Source of the DNA: JBBIWA01 sp037439425
GTDB lineage: Bacteria > Acidobacteriota > Blastocatellia > RBC074
Length of the DNA: 64,000 nt
Assembly: GCA_037439425.1 (NCBI GenBank)
Contig: JBBIWA010000011.1
Location: 1-64,000 of the forward strand
Direction of reading: 5' to 3'
Shown here: positions 20,458 through 31,218 of the stretch, in pieces
How the letters are laid out: every line of letters begins with the position of its first letter
Position numbering within the stretch: position 1 is the stretch's first letter
Made by a program: the position numbers and the translations under genes
Notes under the pieces: model-generated
What the model was told of the DNA's origin: nothing
Database searches by the model: none
What the model saw: only the letters and a program-made list of their open reading frames with translations

Positions 20458-21006
20458 TGTTCGAATCCTCTGAGGGTTTCCTCTTTGCCCGACTGAGCGA
20501 TTATCAGAGTTTACAGCATTTTCGGATGGGGTGTTGCTGTAGCCAGTGAAGCAACAGCTCCTCTTCTGGCCACTGGTTACTGAGAAGAAATAGCCCTCGC
20601 CCGCCTCAAGAGCAGGCCTTTATCAGTTTCCGGTTGCTCTCTCTCCAGGCGTCAGCCGCCAGTGAGGCACTCTTACTGAAGACGCCCATTGAACCCGCTG
20701 TAAGTCAATACGACCGGCAACACTGAAGCTCTCACGTCCGGATGGGACTTGCAAGCCCGAATATTGATCAAGCTGGCTTACGCCTTCCACCAGCTGATCA
20801 GCAACTTGGGTCAGGCGCTGGCGCACTCTCTCATACAACAAACGCTAGTGGAGAATCAAGGTGGCGGTCAAGGAAGTCGGGAGAAAAGGGAGCTGGATGA
20901 GGGGGAAAACAGCAAAGACACTGTTGGGCGGCACTCAATATTCGCCTTCGCCCGCCGGGAGTACAGGCATCAGGTCTGGAGCGCGCTTGAGAGGTGTTAG
21001 GAGAAA
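20458..21006. other. Intergenic gap without a gene
   Basis: About 550 bp with no convincing frame. It is the upstream region of uxaE on one side and the 3' side of the CAP-domain gene on the other. No clear terminator stem was found. Confidence 0.5.
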
Positions 21007-21600
21007 TCATTTGCCGCGAGTGACGAAGACCTGAGTGAAGTAGATGCGCCCTGCATTATCAATCGCCACGCCGATGCCGCTTTCGGTAAGCTGTTTGTTA
21101 AGCATGTTGCGACGATGACCAGGGCTGTTAAGCCATCCTTCCACGGCGACTGCTACCGGATCCAGGTAGCCAGCATTATAGGCGAGATTCTCAGCAATAT
21201 AGCGCCAATCCTTGATGCCAAACCGGGCCAGGCGCACGATGAGGTCATGGCCTTCCGGGCTTTTGTGTGCGAAATAGCCACGCTCCATCATATCGCGGCT
21301 GTGCGCGCGTGCGATTTCGCTCAAATCGCTGGCCGGTCGCAATGGCTGAAGGCCGTTAGCTTGCCGCAGCTGATTGACGGCCTCCAGGGTGCGCGCTTCC
21401 AATTCCTCAACGCTTGGAAGCGCCGGTCTCAATTCACCCTTTACTTCACGATTGACCGAAAGACTGCTGCGCGTGTGAGCCGCTCTGAAGGAAAGCTCTT
21501 GCGCGCGTGCCTCGGCTGCGCTCCAGAGGGCGAAGAAGGAAATCAGTGCAACGAGGGAGGATTGATGAATGAAAGCGCTGGTAAGCCGCTTACAAAACAT
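21007..21600 (-). CDS. Secreted CAP/SCP-domain protein
   Basis: The 197-residue protein has a signal peptide (about residues 1-34, ending AEARA-QE) and a bacterial CAP domain (residues about 70-195). It contains the hallmark ARAHSRDM with the first histidine, ENLAYN, and WLNSPGHRRNML with the second histidine, ending in the FTQVFV strand. Bacterial CAP proteins bind small hydrophobic or cell-wall ligands outside the cell; the specific role is unknown. caggag precedes the ATG by about 7 bp. Confidence 0.85.
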   Translation of the reverse strand: MFCKRLTSAFIHQSSLVALISFFALWSAAEARAQELSFRAAHTRSSLSVNREVKGELRPALPSVEELEARTLEAVNQLRQANGLQPLRPASDLSEIARAHSRDMMERGYFAHKSPEGHDLIVRLARFGIKDWRYIAENLAYNAGYLDPVAVAVEGWLNSPGHRRNMLNKQLTESGIGVAIDNAGRIYFTQVFVTRGK

Positions 21601-22255
21601 GCTCTGTCTCCTGGTGAGTTCCCAGGTCCGACAGGCAAAGGCAGCTGAGATCGCAGGACCGCGACGGCCAGAGCAATGGCGGGGAGTAGGGCTAAGGTTG
21701 TTCTTTGCTCTCTGCTAGTCCTGGAGGTTTGAAATGCGAAAGGGGAATCAAGCCGCTTCGATTGCGACTCTGATTCCCCGACAAATCAGACCTCAGTGAC
21801 AGGCAGCTCAGGCACTGGTGCGAGAGGCTTGCTAGCTCGTTTCCACTTCGGCAGCTCGACCATCTCAAGCATTGAGACTCGGAACTTTGCGTCCCCGCAT
21901 CACTACGGGTTTGCCATTTGTCGGTGGAACTCGGTTAATGTCAAACTCAAAGAATGCGCCGCAGCGATCTGTTCACCTCTTCCTTACCTGCGCTCCACTT
22001 GCGGCGTTAAGAGAGGGAGCAACTGCTGTTCCATAATCAGGCGCACGAGCTTACTCTCCAGGCGCGCGCATGGCCAGAGCTTGCAGCTCCCGGCTGAAGA
22101 CGAGTTTGGCAGCTAGAGCAGCCAATTAGGGTTACTCACCCGCGGCGGCGTGAGCCCCTACCAGCCAGACTTCAGTCAGGCAGGCGCAGTCATCAGAGCT
22201 GATGACAAGGAATGTTTCCAGGGCTACCGCAAAATGTCAGCGCGAGCAGTGCTCC
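21601..22255. other. Intergenic gap with one stem-loop
   Basis: About 650 bp without a convincing gene. ggggaatca (21742-21750) and tgattcccc (21771-21779) form a perfect 9-bp stem with a 20-base loop. It has no T-run, so it may be a protein-binding site or mRNA structure upstream of the CAP gene rather than a terminator. Confidence 0.5.
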
Positions 22256-23011
22256 TCACCGGCTGCGCCAATACGCTGCTTTGGCATACTCGGCTCTAGC
22301 CCGGCGCAGATCGCCACGCTTTTCGTAGTATCTGGCGAGCCTTTCGTGCGCTAAGGCCTTGGAGGCTGCAGTGGTGGCATATTTGATCTCTTCCATCACC
22401 TGCTGCTCTTCAAAGTTGGTCGGCTGTGGCGGGAAGCCTGAAAGATCAAATGTGTCAACATCAGCAGGCGGTGCAACGGCCTGCTGCGGCGCGCGCGCGG
22501 GAACAGTTGGCTGCTCAACTTCGCTGCCACGGCTATCACTGGCCTGAGGCCGATATTCAAAGATGTGCTTGCGCCGAGCTCCACCCTCAGGTCTGATGAA
22601 GATGCTGGCGAATTTTTCTCGACTGCCAAACGCATACATCCAGTATAGGTCGTAAGTCTGCCCGCGTTTGAAGACCGTATAGAAGCCGCCTTCGTCATCA
22701 ACAAATGGAGCGCGCTCTACCTCATCAGCCTGGCTATCGCGGCACTTGATTCTCAGGTCCGGTATTCTTTGTTTGGGGAATGGATTGCCCTCTGGAAAGA
22801 CGATGCGGCCGGCAAACTCGATGTAATCAGCGGGCAATTGTTGCGTCCCGTGTTTGCGCATCAGCGCTCTGAGCATCGCCTGATTGGCCGCTGATTTTCT
22901 CATCTGCGCAAACCATTCATCGCTGCCTACGTGGCCATACTGCGCTGAAGCAGACGAAGCGAAGGAAGTGATCAGGATCAGCAGCCAGGTAATTCGGGTG
23001 AGATGTTTCAT
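22256..23011 (-). CDS. Secreted protein of unknown function
   Basis: From ATG 23011 (aaaggag 7 bp upstream) the 251-residue protein has a clear signal peptide (LLILITSFASSASAQ). A central beta-rich part (DYIEFAGRIVFPEGNPFP...GGFYTVFKRGQTYDLYWMY) resembles a carboxypeptidase-regulatory or SH3-like fold. A Pro/Ala-rich linker follows and then a TPR-like helical end (HERLARYYEKRGDLRRARAEY, residues about 225-245). I do not recognise a family. It lies just downstream of the giant subtilase on the same strand and could be cotranscribed with it (61-bp gap). Confidence 0.65.
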   Translation of the reverse strand: MKHLTRITWLLILITSFASSASAQYGHVGSDEWFAQMRKSAANQAMLRALMRKHGTQQLPADYIEFAGRIVFPEGNPFPKQRIPDLRIKCRDSQADEVERAPFVDDEGGFYTVFKRGQTYDLYWMYAFGSREKFASIFIRPEGGARRKHIFEYRPQASDSRGSEVEQPTVPARAPQQAVAPPADVDTFDLSGFPPQPTNFEEQQVMEEIKYATTAASKALAHERLARYYEKRGDLRRARAEYAKAAYWRSR

Positions 23012-23072
23012 AAGAGTCTCCTTTCTAGGGGCAATGAGGTTGATTGGTTTTGTGTCAATCAAACGATTGAGT

Positions 23073-26000
23073 TCAGTTGATGGCAAGTGTGGTGACCAAA
23101 CTTGAGCGCCCCCCCATGGTGATCACCACTGGCACGGCATTCCCTACCGGCGCGCTCAGAGGAATGACTACGTTAAGCTGCCACAGCCCGACAAAACCCG
23201 GCGCCAGTCCGCTGAAAGCGACTGTGGCGGGCACACCACCAATGGTTACAACCGGATCCGTAGCGGTAACGTAAAGTGGCGTTGTAGGAGCTGCCTCTCC
23301 AGAAGCGAGCGCCAGACTCTGGCGTGTGACCGAGTCCACCAACTGTCCGCCCTGCCCATTGGCATAGATGATGATAAATCGCCCGCGGGCTTCAGGCCGG
23401 GTATTCGGATTCAGGTTCGGATCACCATTGAGCGAGTAGTCCTGATTGAGCGCGGCAGCCTGGCCCTGCCCATTAAAAGAGCGGGTAAAGACGCCAGGCG
23501 CAGCTTCGCTCACGGTGAGAAACTCGCTGCTGACTGGTACCCCGTTGTTGAGCACTTCCACCAGTGCTACTCCGGGCGGCGTTTCGTAAGGGAGTTGATA
23601 GTTGATCTGAAAAGCGCCAGCTCCGAAGCTTCCACCTACACCTACGAAGAAGAGCGGAGCCAGCAGGCCATTGACCCTGACGGAAACGTTAGCGAGCTGG
23701 GTCGGCAACGGCACGCTTGTCGCCGCAGCCGTGATCGCAGTCGTCGCCGGAAATCCAGTGCCGAAGGCGGCGAGGATCTGACCAGGCGCAGCCGCAGGCA
23801 CAAAACTTGCCGCGTCAACCGAAGTGGAAGTGTTGCTCGCAAGCGGTGCATAAACCGTCGGGTCGTCAATACGCAAACGCACCAACAGATTGTCTACGAA
23901 AATGCCTTCCCCCGTCTGCGCGACATCATTACGGCGCAGGTGCAACTCCAGACGGAAAGCTACATCCGAGTTGTCCGGATTGATAGTATCCACCGCAAAG
24001 TTCCCGCTGCCGAAGGTGAAAGGCTTGCCTGTAAAGCGCCGGAAGCCGTTTGTTGGCCCTTCGCTCGAATCAATGATCATCAGGTTAGTAAAGCTTTGAT
24101 CATTGAAGCCGCTGTCATCCGCGGACCTGACCGAAGCGGTGTTACGGTAGGGGCGCACTCTGAAGATAAAGAAGTCACCTGAAACGTCTTTGAGCGTATC
24201 ACCTGCAAAGTCAGCCTTCACATCCAGCTCAAACGAATCTATCGCCGCATTGAGTTGAGCCGTCAAAGCCGGATTGGTGACCCGGCCCGTTGTTTGATCC
24301 ACATTGAGTCCTGGCAGGACGATCTTCTGCAGCGTCCAATAACGAGTGTCGTCGTAGATGCCCGCAGGGTTGCTGCGGCTGGTGCTGCTTGTGCCATAGC
24401 TTGCGCCCACGCCGCTCGGATCGCTGAGGCTGGCAGTTGAAGCGCCATTTCCGGAGCGCTGCTCTGTGGTCAATCTCCAGCTGCCGGCAAACGCATCGTT
24501 TCCTGGCGCTGGGGCCGGATTGTCCGGTCTGAGGCCCCACCCCTGCTCGGGAATCACGATGATGCCCGGGCCGCCTGGATCCGGCGCCGGCTCGAAGCGC
24601 GTTCGATAGGTGATGAGCTTCTGCGCAACAGTAATCGCAAATTGGGTGGTGGTCACCGGGCCATTGGCGGGGGTCATGGTGACATTGAAACGAAGCTGCT
24701 GCCCCGTACGATTGTTTCCATCATCGAGCAGGGTGATTTGGAAGGCGAGCGCCCGGCTGGCCAGAGCGCCCAGATCACCGTAGCTTACCGTCACCGATTG
24801 GCCCGCCGGCCGGCCATTGAGGCGAATGAGACTGGCCGGCACCTGACTGGTTTGATCCACGGCGAGCTGCACATTGACATTGCTTGCTGCCACCACGGTT
24901 TGATTGGTGACGGCGATGGTGGCAGTCACCGTTTCATTGCGGCTGATGAAGCGGTCAAATGTGACTCCGCCCGAGACATTGGCAGCGGTCAGATCAATCA
25001 CCGCTTGCGCGCCTGCGGTGAAGTTGCCCGTCGCAATGAGCGCATAACCCTGACGATTGGAATCAATCATCTGATTGCCGGGCTGAGCCAGCACCTGCAT
25101 CTGCCCATTGCCGGGCACGTTCTCACCGATCACGCGAATGGTGTAAGTTCCCGGCTGGGGATAGCGAATGTAGACAGCTTCGACCGGATTCTTGTTGTCG
25201 AAGGGAGCGTTATTGGCTGGCCTGGAATAAGCATTCTCGAAATTGACATTGCCGCGATAGACCGTCCCTTGCGGGTCTATCACTTCGAGATCGAGATTAT
25301 TGACCAGCGCCGTCTGCGCGCCGAGCGCGCCTCTCGGATCGCTCCAGACCAGTGTGATGCGCAGCGGCTCGACGGTGCTCACGTCAGTAAGCTGGTAGGT
25401 GTGAATCTGGCCCGTCTGGATTGCTGGGTTGGGCGCCGGGCGCGAAGTATCGGGAGCCGTCGCGCCGTTGAAAATATCCGCGATTACTTTCAGCTCGCGC
25501 CGGTCGCCCGGAAAGAAGAGTGCATCATCGAGCGCAATCCTTCCCCATCCTTGACCGAAGTTTGGCAGCGGACCGCTGGCTCCACCAGTGCCATCGCTTG
25601 CCGTGCGGATGCCGGTCATATTGCGCCCGGAGTTAAGAATCGTCGCTTTGATGAGCGCATTGGACGGGATAAAGCTATTAGCCGCGTTGCGCATCCCACC
25701 GGGATAGTAACCATCAACATAGTATTGCGAAACGAGCGCTGCTGCCCCCGCCACCAGTGGGGTGGAGAAGCTGGTGCCAGTGAGGTTCGACAGGTTGCGA
25801 TTATTATTCGGATCGGCCGGATTGACAGCAGCGTCCCGCGCCGTGCGCGAAGTCGCTTGGCCAAATGAAGAGACAATGCCGCCACTCTCGGTCGCGGCGC
25901 GCAGGGTGCCGGGAGCGGCAATATCCGGTTTGAGGCGACCATCGAGCGTCGGGCCGTGATTGCTGTAGCTGGCGATATTTTCGATGTTGCCGCCGTTGGT

Positions 26001-27635
26001 TAAACTCTCCGTGGCCGCGACGATGAGGTTGTTTTTGGCCGAATTGGCGAGCTTCATCGTCCCCGCCTCATTGTTGCCCGCTGCGAAGAAGATCGTATAG
26101 TCGCGCAGCTTCCACATTATCTCATCAATGTCCGAGGCATCCTCATCATAGGGCACCGGGGGATCCAGGCCGTAGCTGTTGCTATGGATGCGTGCGCCGC
26201 TGAAGTAGGCCTGGGAGTGAATGAGCGCCTGGCTGATGAAGTTGACGCCGGGCAACTCTCCACTCGGATGGCCAACATCCTGAAAGACGATCCTGGCATC
26301 TGGGGCGACTCCATCTCCGCTGGTGCGGTGCGGCAGGCCCGGCGCCGCTCCTGATGAATCAGCATTGAAGTCGCGTCCGGCGATGATGCTGGCGGTGTGC
26401 GTGCCGTGATAGACACCTTCCGTATCATCGTAAGCGACCGAGTTGAGAAAGTTGCCGCCACTCTTCTGATTGGGATCGAGCGTCTTGCCGCCATGGGGAT
26501 TGGCCGCATTATCAATGAGATTGCCGGCGCCCAGCAGGTAGTAAGCGATCACCTTGTTATTCGGATTGGTGACATTGACCGGGAGCGCACCATTAGTGAG
26601 TGCACTACTAGTCACGGCGAATGAAAGCGTTTGCGCCGAAGCCTGATCGCTCAATCTGAATTGCGCGTGATCGGCATCCAGCCCACTATCAGCCAGGGCA
26701 ACGATCTGACCGGCCCCGGTCAGGCCGTGACGATAAAGCGGCGTGTCGGTGCTCACCGCTCCGGTTTGTACCACGCGGATGCCATTGTCATTGAGCAGGC
26801 GACGAGGGGACCGGCGCTGGATCCATTCGATCCCTTCGAGCGAAGCTAGCGCGATGAGCAGGCGCGGTAGCTCATTGCGCGCAACCCACAATAGCCCCCA
26901 GACACGGCCATCTGAGCGCTGCTCAATGATCGGCTCAGCCGCGAGAGTGAACTGGCTGCTCAGCTGCCGCAACCGCTCTGCCTGCTCCTCACCGCGGAAG
27001 GTAATGAAAGAGATCACCACGGTGTCTGGCTCATCACCGGTAAGGGAACCGGTAGCAATGGCATCGGCCAGTTGCTGAAGCTCTGGTGCTACTTTCAGCC
27101 CCCGGCCATAAGCTCCGACCCAGCGGAACTCGCCCCGGCTTTGCGCCAGTTGCAGACGGGGCTGGTGCTCGAGCGGCGCCCGGATGATGTAAGCATTGTT
27201 GGGCAGATAACCAACGATCTCATAGCCAAAGGCGCGCAGCCTCTCAGTCCACTCCGGCTTGATGCGGTCGTGGTATTGAACGATGAAATAGGCTCGCTCG
27301 CCTGCGGTCGCTTGACCAGTCGCCAGGGAAGCGGTACGGGCTGATAGGTTGGTAGTTTCCAGTTGCTCGTGGCCGATGCGGATCGGCCCTGGTTCACTTT
27401 CCAGCGGATCGAAGATGGCTGCACGCAGCAGCAGCAAGCGCGGGTCGCGGAGTTTGGCCTCTAACTCTTGCAGTCGCGCAAGACTACTGGCCTGAGGTGG
27501 TTTTGCTAACTGGCGCGCAGGTAATGGCCGACTGCTTGCGCCTGCCGCAAGGAGACAGGCAAGCAGGAAAAGAAGCGTGAGAGAAAGAGCGAAAGCGGCG
27601 CTAATGACTACCGGTCGCCGAGAGAGGGTTGGCAT
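23073..27635 (-). CDS. Giant secreted S8 (subtilisin-like) protease with Solibacter-type C-terminal domain
   Basis: The 1520-residue protein has a signal peptide (to about residue 31) and a propeptide-like region. Its S8 catalytic domain carries Asp316 (ALADSGLDADHA), His413 (HGTHTASIIAG) and Ser622 (GTSFSTPLVAG), with an oxyanion Asn near 521. After it come several beta-rich modules: a P-domain-like GTYTIRVIGENV region and CARDB-like repeats around 880-1000. The C-terminus (DAASFVPAAAPGQILAAFG ... GLWQLNVVIP) is the TIGR03437-like domain common in Acidobacteriota. It should be an exported protease that digests extracellular protein. Length is far above that of simple subtilisins because of the accessory domains. 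All three catalytic residues are intact. Confidence 0.9.
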   Translation of the reverse strand: MPTLSRRPVVISAAFALSLTLLFLLACLLAAGASSRPLPARQLAKPPQASSLARLQELEAKLRDPRLLLLRAAIFDPLESEPGPIRIGHEQLETTNLSARTASLATGQATAGERAYFIVQYHDRIKPEWTERLRAFGYEIVGYLPNNAYIIRAPLEHQPRLQLAQSRGEFRWVGAYGRGLKVAPELQQLADAIATGSLTGDEPDTVVISFITFRGEEQAERLRQLSSQFTLAAEPIIEQRSDGRVWGLLWVARNELPRLLIALASLEGIEWIQRRSPRRLLNDNGIRVVQTGAVSTDTPLYRHGLTGAGQIVALADSGLDADHAQFRLSDQASAQTLSFAVTSSALTNGALPVNVTNPNNKVIAYYLLGAGNLIDNAANPHGGKTLDPNQKSGGNFLNSVAYDDTEGVYHGTHTASIIAGRDFNADSSGAAPGLPHRTSGDGVAPDARIVFQDVGHPSGELPGVNFISQALIHSQAYFSGARIHSNSYGLDPPVPYDEDASDIDEIMWKLRDYTIFFAAGNNEAGTMKLANSAKNNLIVAATESLTNGGNIENIASYSNHGPTLDGRLKPDIAAPGTLRAATESGGIVSSFGQATSRTARDAAVNPADPNNNRNLSNLTGTSFSTPLVAGAAALVSQYYVDGYYPGGMRNAANSFIPSNALIKATILNSGRNMTGIRTASDGTGGASGPLPNFGQGWGRIALDDALFFPGDRRELKVIADIFNGATAPDTSRPAPNPAIQTGQIHTYQLTDVSTVEPLRITLVWSDPRGALGAQTALVNNLDLEVIDPQGTVYRGNVNFENAYSRPANNAPFDNKNPVEAVYIRYPQPGTYTIRVIGENVPGNGQMQVLAQPGNQMIDSNRQGYALIATGNFTAGAQAVIDLTAANVSGGVTFDRFISRNETVTATIAVTNQTVVAASNVNVQLAVDQTSQVPASLIRLNGRPAGQSVTVSYGDLGALASRALAFQITLLDDGNNRTGQQLRFNVTMTPANGPVTTTQFAITVAQKLITYRTRFEPAPDPGGPGIIVIPEQGWGLRPDNPAPAPGNDAFAGSWRLTTEQRSGNGASTASLSDPSGVGASYGTSSTSRSNPAGIYDDTRYWTLQKIVLPGLNVDQTTGRVTNPALTAQLNAAIDSFELDVKADFAGDTLKDVSGDFFIFRVRPYRNTASVRSADDSGFNDQSFTNLMIIDSSEGPTNGFRRFTGKPFTFGSGNFAVDTINPDNSDVAFRLELHLRRNDVAQTGEGIFVDNLLVRLRIDDPTVYAPLASNTSTSVDAASFVPAAAPGQILAAFGTGFPATTAITAAATSVPLPTQLANVSVRVNGLLAPLFFVGVGGSFGAGAFQINYQLPYETPPGVALVEVLNNGVPVSSEFLTVSEAAPGVFTRSFNGQGQAAALNQDYSLNGDPNLNPNTRPEARGRFIIIYANGQGGQLVDSVTRQSLALASGEAAPTTPLYVTATDPVVTIGGVPATVAFSGLAPGFVGLWQLNVVIPLSAPVGNAVPVVITMGGRSSLVTTLAIN

Positions 27636-27843
27636 AACTTCACTTCACCGAGTTCAAGTTTGAATTTAAAAACGAGCAGGGAAGAACTGCCGGGTCCAGG
27701 GGCTCCCGCGGGGCAGCCGCTGCTCCATCGGCCCGCAGACAAGCTACGGGCCGTAGTGCGCTGAGGCTGCGGGGCTTTTGTGAGGTAGCTGCTCACCTGT
27801 AACGGTGCGCGTCAGGAGTTGCGGACTTTTGCCCAACTCACTA

Positions 27844-28956
27844 CTACCCAAAAATATCTTTAACCTTCTCGCCCAGCTTGCGCGCAGCAGACTTGGGTTG
27901 CCGCTCTTCGAGCTCAGCCAGTTGCTCTAACAGCCGGCGTTGTTCGCGGGTCAACTTGGTAGGGGTGATCACAGTCACGACCACAAAGAGATCGCCACGT
28001 CCGTGCCCGTGCAGCGCAACTATCCCTTTCCCTTTAATGCGGAAGATGGCACCCGTCTGCGTCCCTTCGGGAATCGTAAGGGTCTCTTCTCCATCCAGCG
28101 TCGGGACGACGATCTCAGCGCCCAAAGCCGCTTGCGAGAAAGTGATCGGCACATTGACGTAGAGATGGTTTCCCTGGCGCTCAAAGAGCTCGTGCTCTTT
28201 GACGTGGATAACGACATAGAGATCGCCGCGCCCACCACCATTGGTGCCGGCCTCCCCCTCACCCGCAATGCGCAAGCGCGCGCCGGTATCGACGCCCGCC
28301 GGGATCCTCACCTCCAGCGTCTGTTCTTTTTCGACTCTCCCCTGCCCGCGACAACTCTGGCAGTGATGGCGGATGACGCGCCCTGCGCCGCGGCACTGAT
28401 GGCAGGTGCGACTGACAGAGAAGAAGCCCTGCTGGAAGCGGATCTGGCCAACGCCCCCGCAGAGATTGCAAACTGATGGTGAAGTGCCTGGCGCGGCCCC
28501 CGAACCACCACACGCCTCACACACTTCGAGACGCGGGACCCGGAGCTGGGCCTTATGCCCGGCAGCAGCCTGTTCGAGAGTGATCTCCAGGTCATAGCGC
28601 AGATCAGCGCCACGCTGCGGGCCGGTGCGCCGCCCGGCGCGCCCGCCGAAGAGATCACCGAACAAGTCTCCCAAAATGTCCTCGAAGCCACTGAAATCCG
28701 CGCCCGCCCATGCTCCCGAAGCAGCCGATGAGCTGACGCCGGCGTGCCCATAGCGATCATAGCGCGCGCGGGTCTCCGGATTAGAAAGGACACCATAGGC
28801 TTCGGCTGCCTCTTTGAATTTCTCCTCTGCCTCCTTATCGCCGGGATTACGATCAGGGTGGTACTTCATGGCCAGCTTGCGGTAAGCACTCTTCAATTCT
28901 TGCTCGCTGGCGTTGCGGCTCACCCCCAGCACTTCGTAATAGTCGCGTTTGCTCAA
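27844..28956 (-). CDS. dnaJ: Chaperone DnaJ
   Basis: The 370-residue co-chaperone stimulates DnaK ATPase and delivers unfolded clients. It has a J domain with HPD (KYHPDRNPG), a Gly/Phe-rich linker, four zinc-binding CxxCxGxG-type repeats ([32 protein letters not shown]) and the C-terminal substrate domains. The start codon is TTG, with gaggaag in front; no ATG fits better. It lies downstream of dnaK but separated by a palindromic repeat of about 135 bp, which may alter its expression. Confidence 0.95.
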   Translation of the reverse strand: MSKRDYYEVLGVSRNASEQELKSAYRKLAMKYHPDRNPGDKEAEEKFKEAAEAYGVLSNPETRARYDRYGHAGVSSSAASGAWAGADFSGFEDILGDLFGDLFGGRAGRRTGPQRGADLRYDLEITLEQAAAGHKAQLRVPRLEVCEACGGSGAAPGTSPSVCNLCGGVGQIRFQQGFFSVSRTCHQCRGAGRVIRHHCQSCRGQGRVEKEQTLEVRIPAGVDTGARLRIAGEGEAGTNGGGRGDLYVVIHVKEHELFERQGNHLYVNVPITFSQAALGAEIVVPTLDGEETLTIPEGTQTGAIFRIKGKGIVALHGHGRGDLFVVVTVITPTKLTREQRRLLEQLAELEERQPKSAARKLGEKVKDIFG

Positions 28957-29054
28957 GGCTTCCTCACCTCTACGGTTAATCTGTCATTTGGCTTTTTAGG
29001 ATATCACAACTCCCCATCCATGAGAGAAGCCCCTAGCGGGTGGAATCTGAATCA

Positions 29055-29188
29055 GGTGTAATTAAAAGTGGGACTGAAAGAGCGGTTCGTCCTGGGAGCG
29101 CACGCTTGAGAGCGTGTTGTTTTCGCATCCACGCCAGACACGCTCGCAAGCGTGCGCTCCCAGGCGAAGTTCAACTTTTAATTACACC
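29055..29188. repeat. Complete palindromic element with perfect 15-bp terminal inverted repeats
   Basis: ggtgtaattaaaagt (29055-29069) is the exact reverse complement of acttttaattacacc (29174-29188). Inside, cctgggagcgcacgcttg (29091) pairs with gcaagcgtgcgctcccagg (ending 29164), the same core as the array at 10035. The whole is a 134-bp foldable unit between dnaK and dnaJ, most like a MITE. It could act as a transcript stem-loop between the two genes. Confidence 0.85.
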
Positions 29189-29243
29189 CATCTGAACCGG
29201 GGTAAGGACAGGTTAAGAGCGGCAACCGCTTGGGCAGCCTGGC

Positions 29244-31079
29244 TCAAGCTTTCACCTCTCTGGTCGCTGGCAGCCCCGAAGCAGTGAACATTACTTCTGT
29301 TAGGCGACGCCCGCACTCCTCCAGCAGCTCATAGGCCGCGTTGATCTTCTTCACATCTTCGCTGCTCAAAGCCTCTTCGGCTTGCGCCAGGCTTGAGCGA
29401 GTTTTGACCTGATCTTCTTCCGGGAGCATAAAGCCGAACTCGGCGAAGCTGCGCCGGGTACTTTGCAAGAGGCCCTCCAGGCGGTTGCGCATCAATATCA
29501 ACTCCTTCATGGCGCGATCAGTCTGCGCATTGCGCTGAGATTCTTCAATCAGGCGCGCGATCTCCTCAGGTCCCAACCCGGAAGAAGGGGTAATGCGTAT
29601 AGCCTGTTCGCGTCCGGTCATCTTGTCACGTGCTGAGACGCTGACAATCCCGTCCGAATCCACGTCGAAGGTCACGACAATCTGCGCCGTACCACGGGGA
29701 GCAGGCGGCAACCCAAGGAGCTCAAAACGGGCCAGAGAGCGATTGCCGCGCGCCAGCTCGCGCTCTCCCTGCAGCACGTGCACCTCCACCGAAGTCTGAT
29801 TATCGGCGACGGTGGTGAAAGTCAGGCTCTTTTTGATCGGAATGGTCGAATTGCGCTCGATGATCTTGGTACACAGCCCGCCGCGCGTTTCGATGCCTAA
29901 GCTCAGCGGCAGCACATCAAGTAAGACCAGGTCTTTCACCTCGCCCGTCAGGACCCCACCCTGAATGGCTGCGCCAATGGCGACCACCTCATCTGGGTTG
30001 ATCTCGGCCGAGGGCTCTTTACCGAAGATTTCGTAAACGGCTTTCTGAATAAAGGGAGTGCGCGTCTGTCCGCCGACCAACAGCACTTTGTCAATATCCT
30101 CAGGCTTGAGCTTGGCATCCCATAAAGCTTTCTGACACGGATCCAGCGTCCGCTCTACCAGGTCCTTGATCATCTCCTCGAATCCGGCGCGCGTCAGCGT
30201 CTTGTTGAAGTGTTTGGGGCCGAGCGCGTCGGCGGAGATGAAAGGCAGATTAATCGTCGTTTCGTGAGCTGTCGAGAGTTCGCACTTGGCACGCTCAGCA
30301 GCCTCTTTCAGCCGCTGGAGTGCTAAGCGATCAGTCCGCAAATCTATTCCGGTCTCTTGCTGGAATTCGCGCACGATCCAATCCACGATTCTAGAATCGA
30401 AGTCCTCACCGCCCAGGAAAGTATCGCCCGAGGTAGCCAGCACCTCGAAGACCCCATCATTCATCTCCAGGATGGAAATATCGAAAGTGCCACCGCCTAA
30501 GTCATAGACTGCGATCTTCTCAGCCTTCTGGCGCCCCAATCCATAGGCCAAAGCCGCAGCCGTCGGCTCGTTCAGTATCCGCCGCACTTCGAGGCCGGCA
30601 ATCTTCCCCGCATCCTTCGTTGCCTGCCGTTGCGCATCATCAAAGTATGCCGGCACAGTGATGATTGCCTCTTCTATCGTCTCACCGAGATAGTCTTCAG
30701 CGTAGGCTTTCAGTCGCCCGAGGACGATGGCTGAGATCTCTGAAGGACTGTAATCGCGCCCCAGCACACGCACCCGCGCATCGCCATTGGCGCTGGAGGT
30801 GATCTCATAGGGAGTGTGATCGCGCGCGCGCTGCACTTCAGGAGAATTGAATTTCCGCCCGATCAGGCGCTTAACTGCGTAGATGGTATTTTTAGCGTTG
30901 GTCACCGCCTGGCGCTTGGCGATCTGGCCGACCAGGCGCTCTCCTTTCTCCGTAAAACCGACCACGGACGGAGTGGTCCGCCCGCCCTCTTTGTTTGGGA
31001 TGATCTGGGTTGTACCACCCTCAAGCACAGCCACACAACTATTGGTCGTGCCCAAATCAATGCCGATGACTTTGCTCAT
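29244..31079 (-). CDS. dnaK: Chaperone DnaK (Hsp70)
   Basis: The 611-residue ATP-dependent chaperone carries the Hsp70 signatures [25 protein letters not shown] and [14 protein letters not shown]. The nucleotide domain covers residues 1-375, the substrate domain to about 500, and then a helical lid. It ends after about 610 residues without a long EEVD-like tail, somewhat shorter than the usual 630-640. The start at 31079 has gggggaag ahead; six codons further upstream are unlikely. It belongs to the hrcA-grpE-dnaK-dnaJ set. Confidence 0.97.
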   Translation of the reverse strand: MSKVIGIDLGTTNSCVAVLEGGTTQIIPNKEGGRTTPSVVGFTEKGERLVGQIAKRQAVTNAKNTIYAVKRLIGRKFNSPEVQRARDHTPYEITSSANGDARVRVLGRDYSPSEISAIVLGRLKAYAEDYLGETIEEAIITVPAYFDDAQRQATKDAGKIAGLEVRRILNEPTAAALAYGLGRQKAEKIAVYDLGGGTFDISILEMNDGVFEVLATSGDTFLGGEDFDSRIVDWIVREFQQETGIDLRTDRLALQRLKEAAERAKCELSTAHETTINLPFISADALGPKHFNKTLTRAGFEEMIKDLVERTLDPCQKALWDAKLKPEDIDKVLLVGGQTRTPFIQKAVYEIFGKEPSAEINPDEVVAIGAAIQGGVLTGEVKDLVLLDVLPLSLGIETRGGLCTKIIERNSTIPIKKSLTFTTVADNQTSVEVHVLQGERELARGNRSLARFELLGLPPAPRGTAQIVVTFDVDSDGIVSVSARDKMTGREQAIRITPSSGLGPEEIARLIEESQRNAQTDRAMKELILMRNRLEGLLQSTRRSFAEFGFMLPEEDQVKTRSSLAQAEEALSSEDVKKINAAYELLEECGRRLTEVMFTASGLPATREVKA

Positions 31080-31218
31080 ATCTTCCCCCTCATTCAAGTC
31101 GCAAAGGGCCGTAGTGAGAAAGGCTCAAAGCTCCAGGGCGCCGAGCAAGCACTACTCTTAGCTCTTTGCCTTTTGCTCTTTCATTTATCCTTTCCCTCCT
31201 CTATCCCTTCACTCCTCT

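Noticed and set aside
24642..25868. 408-codon plus-strand frame opposite the giant subtilase
   Set aside because: It lies wholly within the protease domain region with intact motifs on the other strand.
31098..31218. CIRCE operator upstream of dnaK
   Set aside because: Words such as gcactactc occur, but there is no matching inverted half at the right distance.
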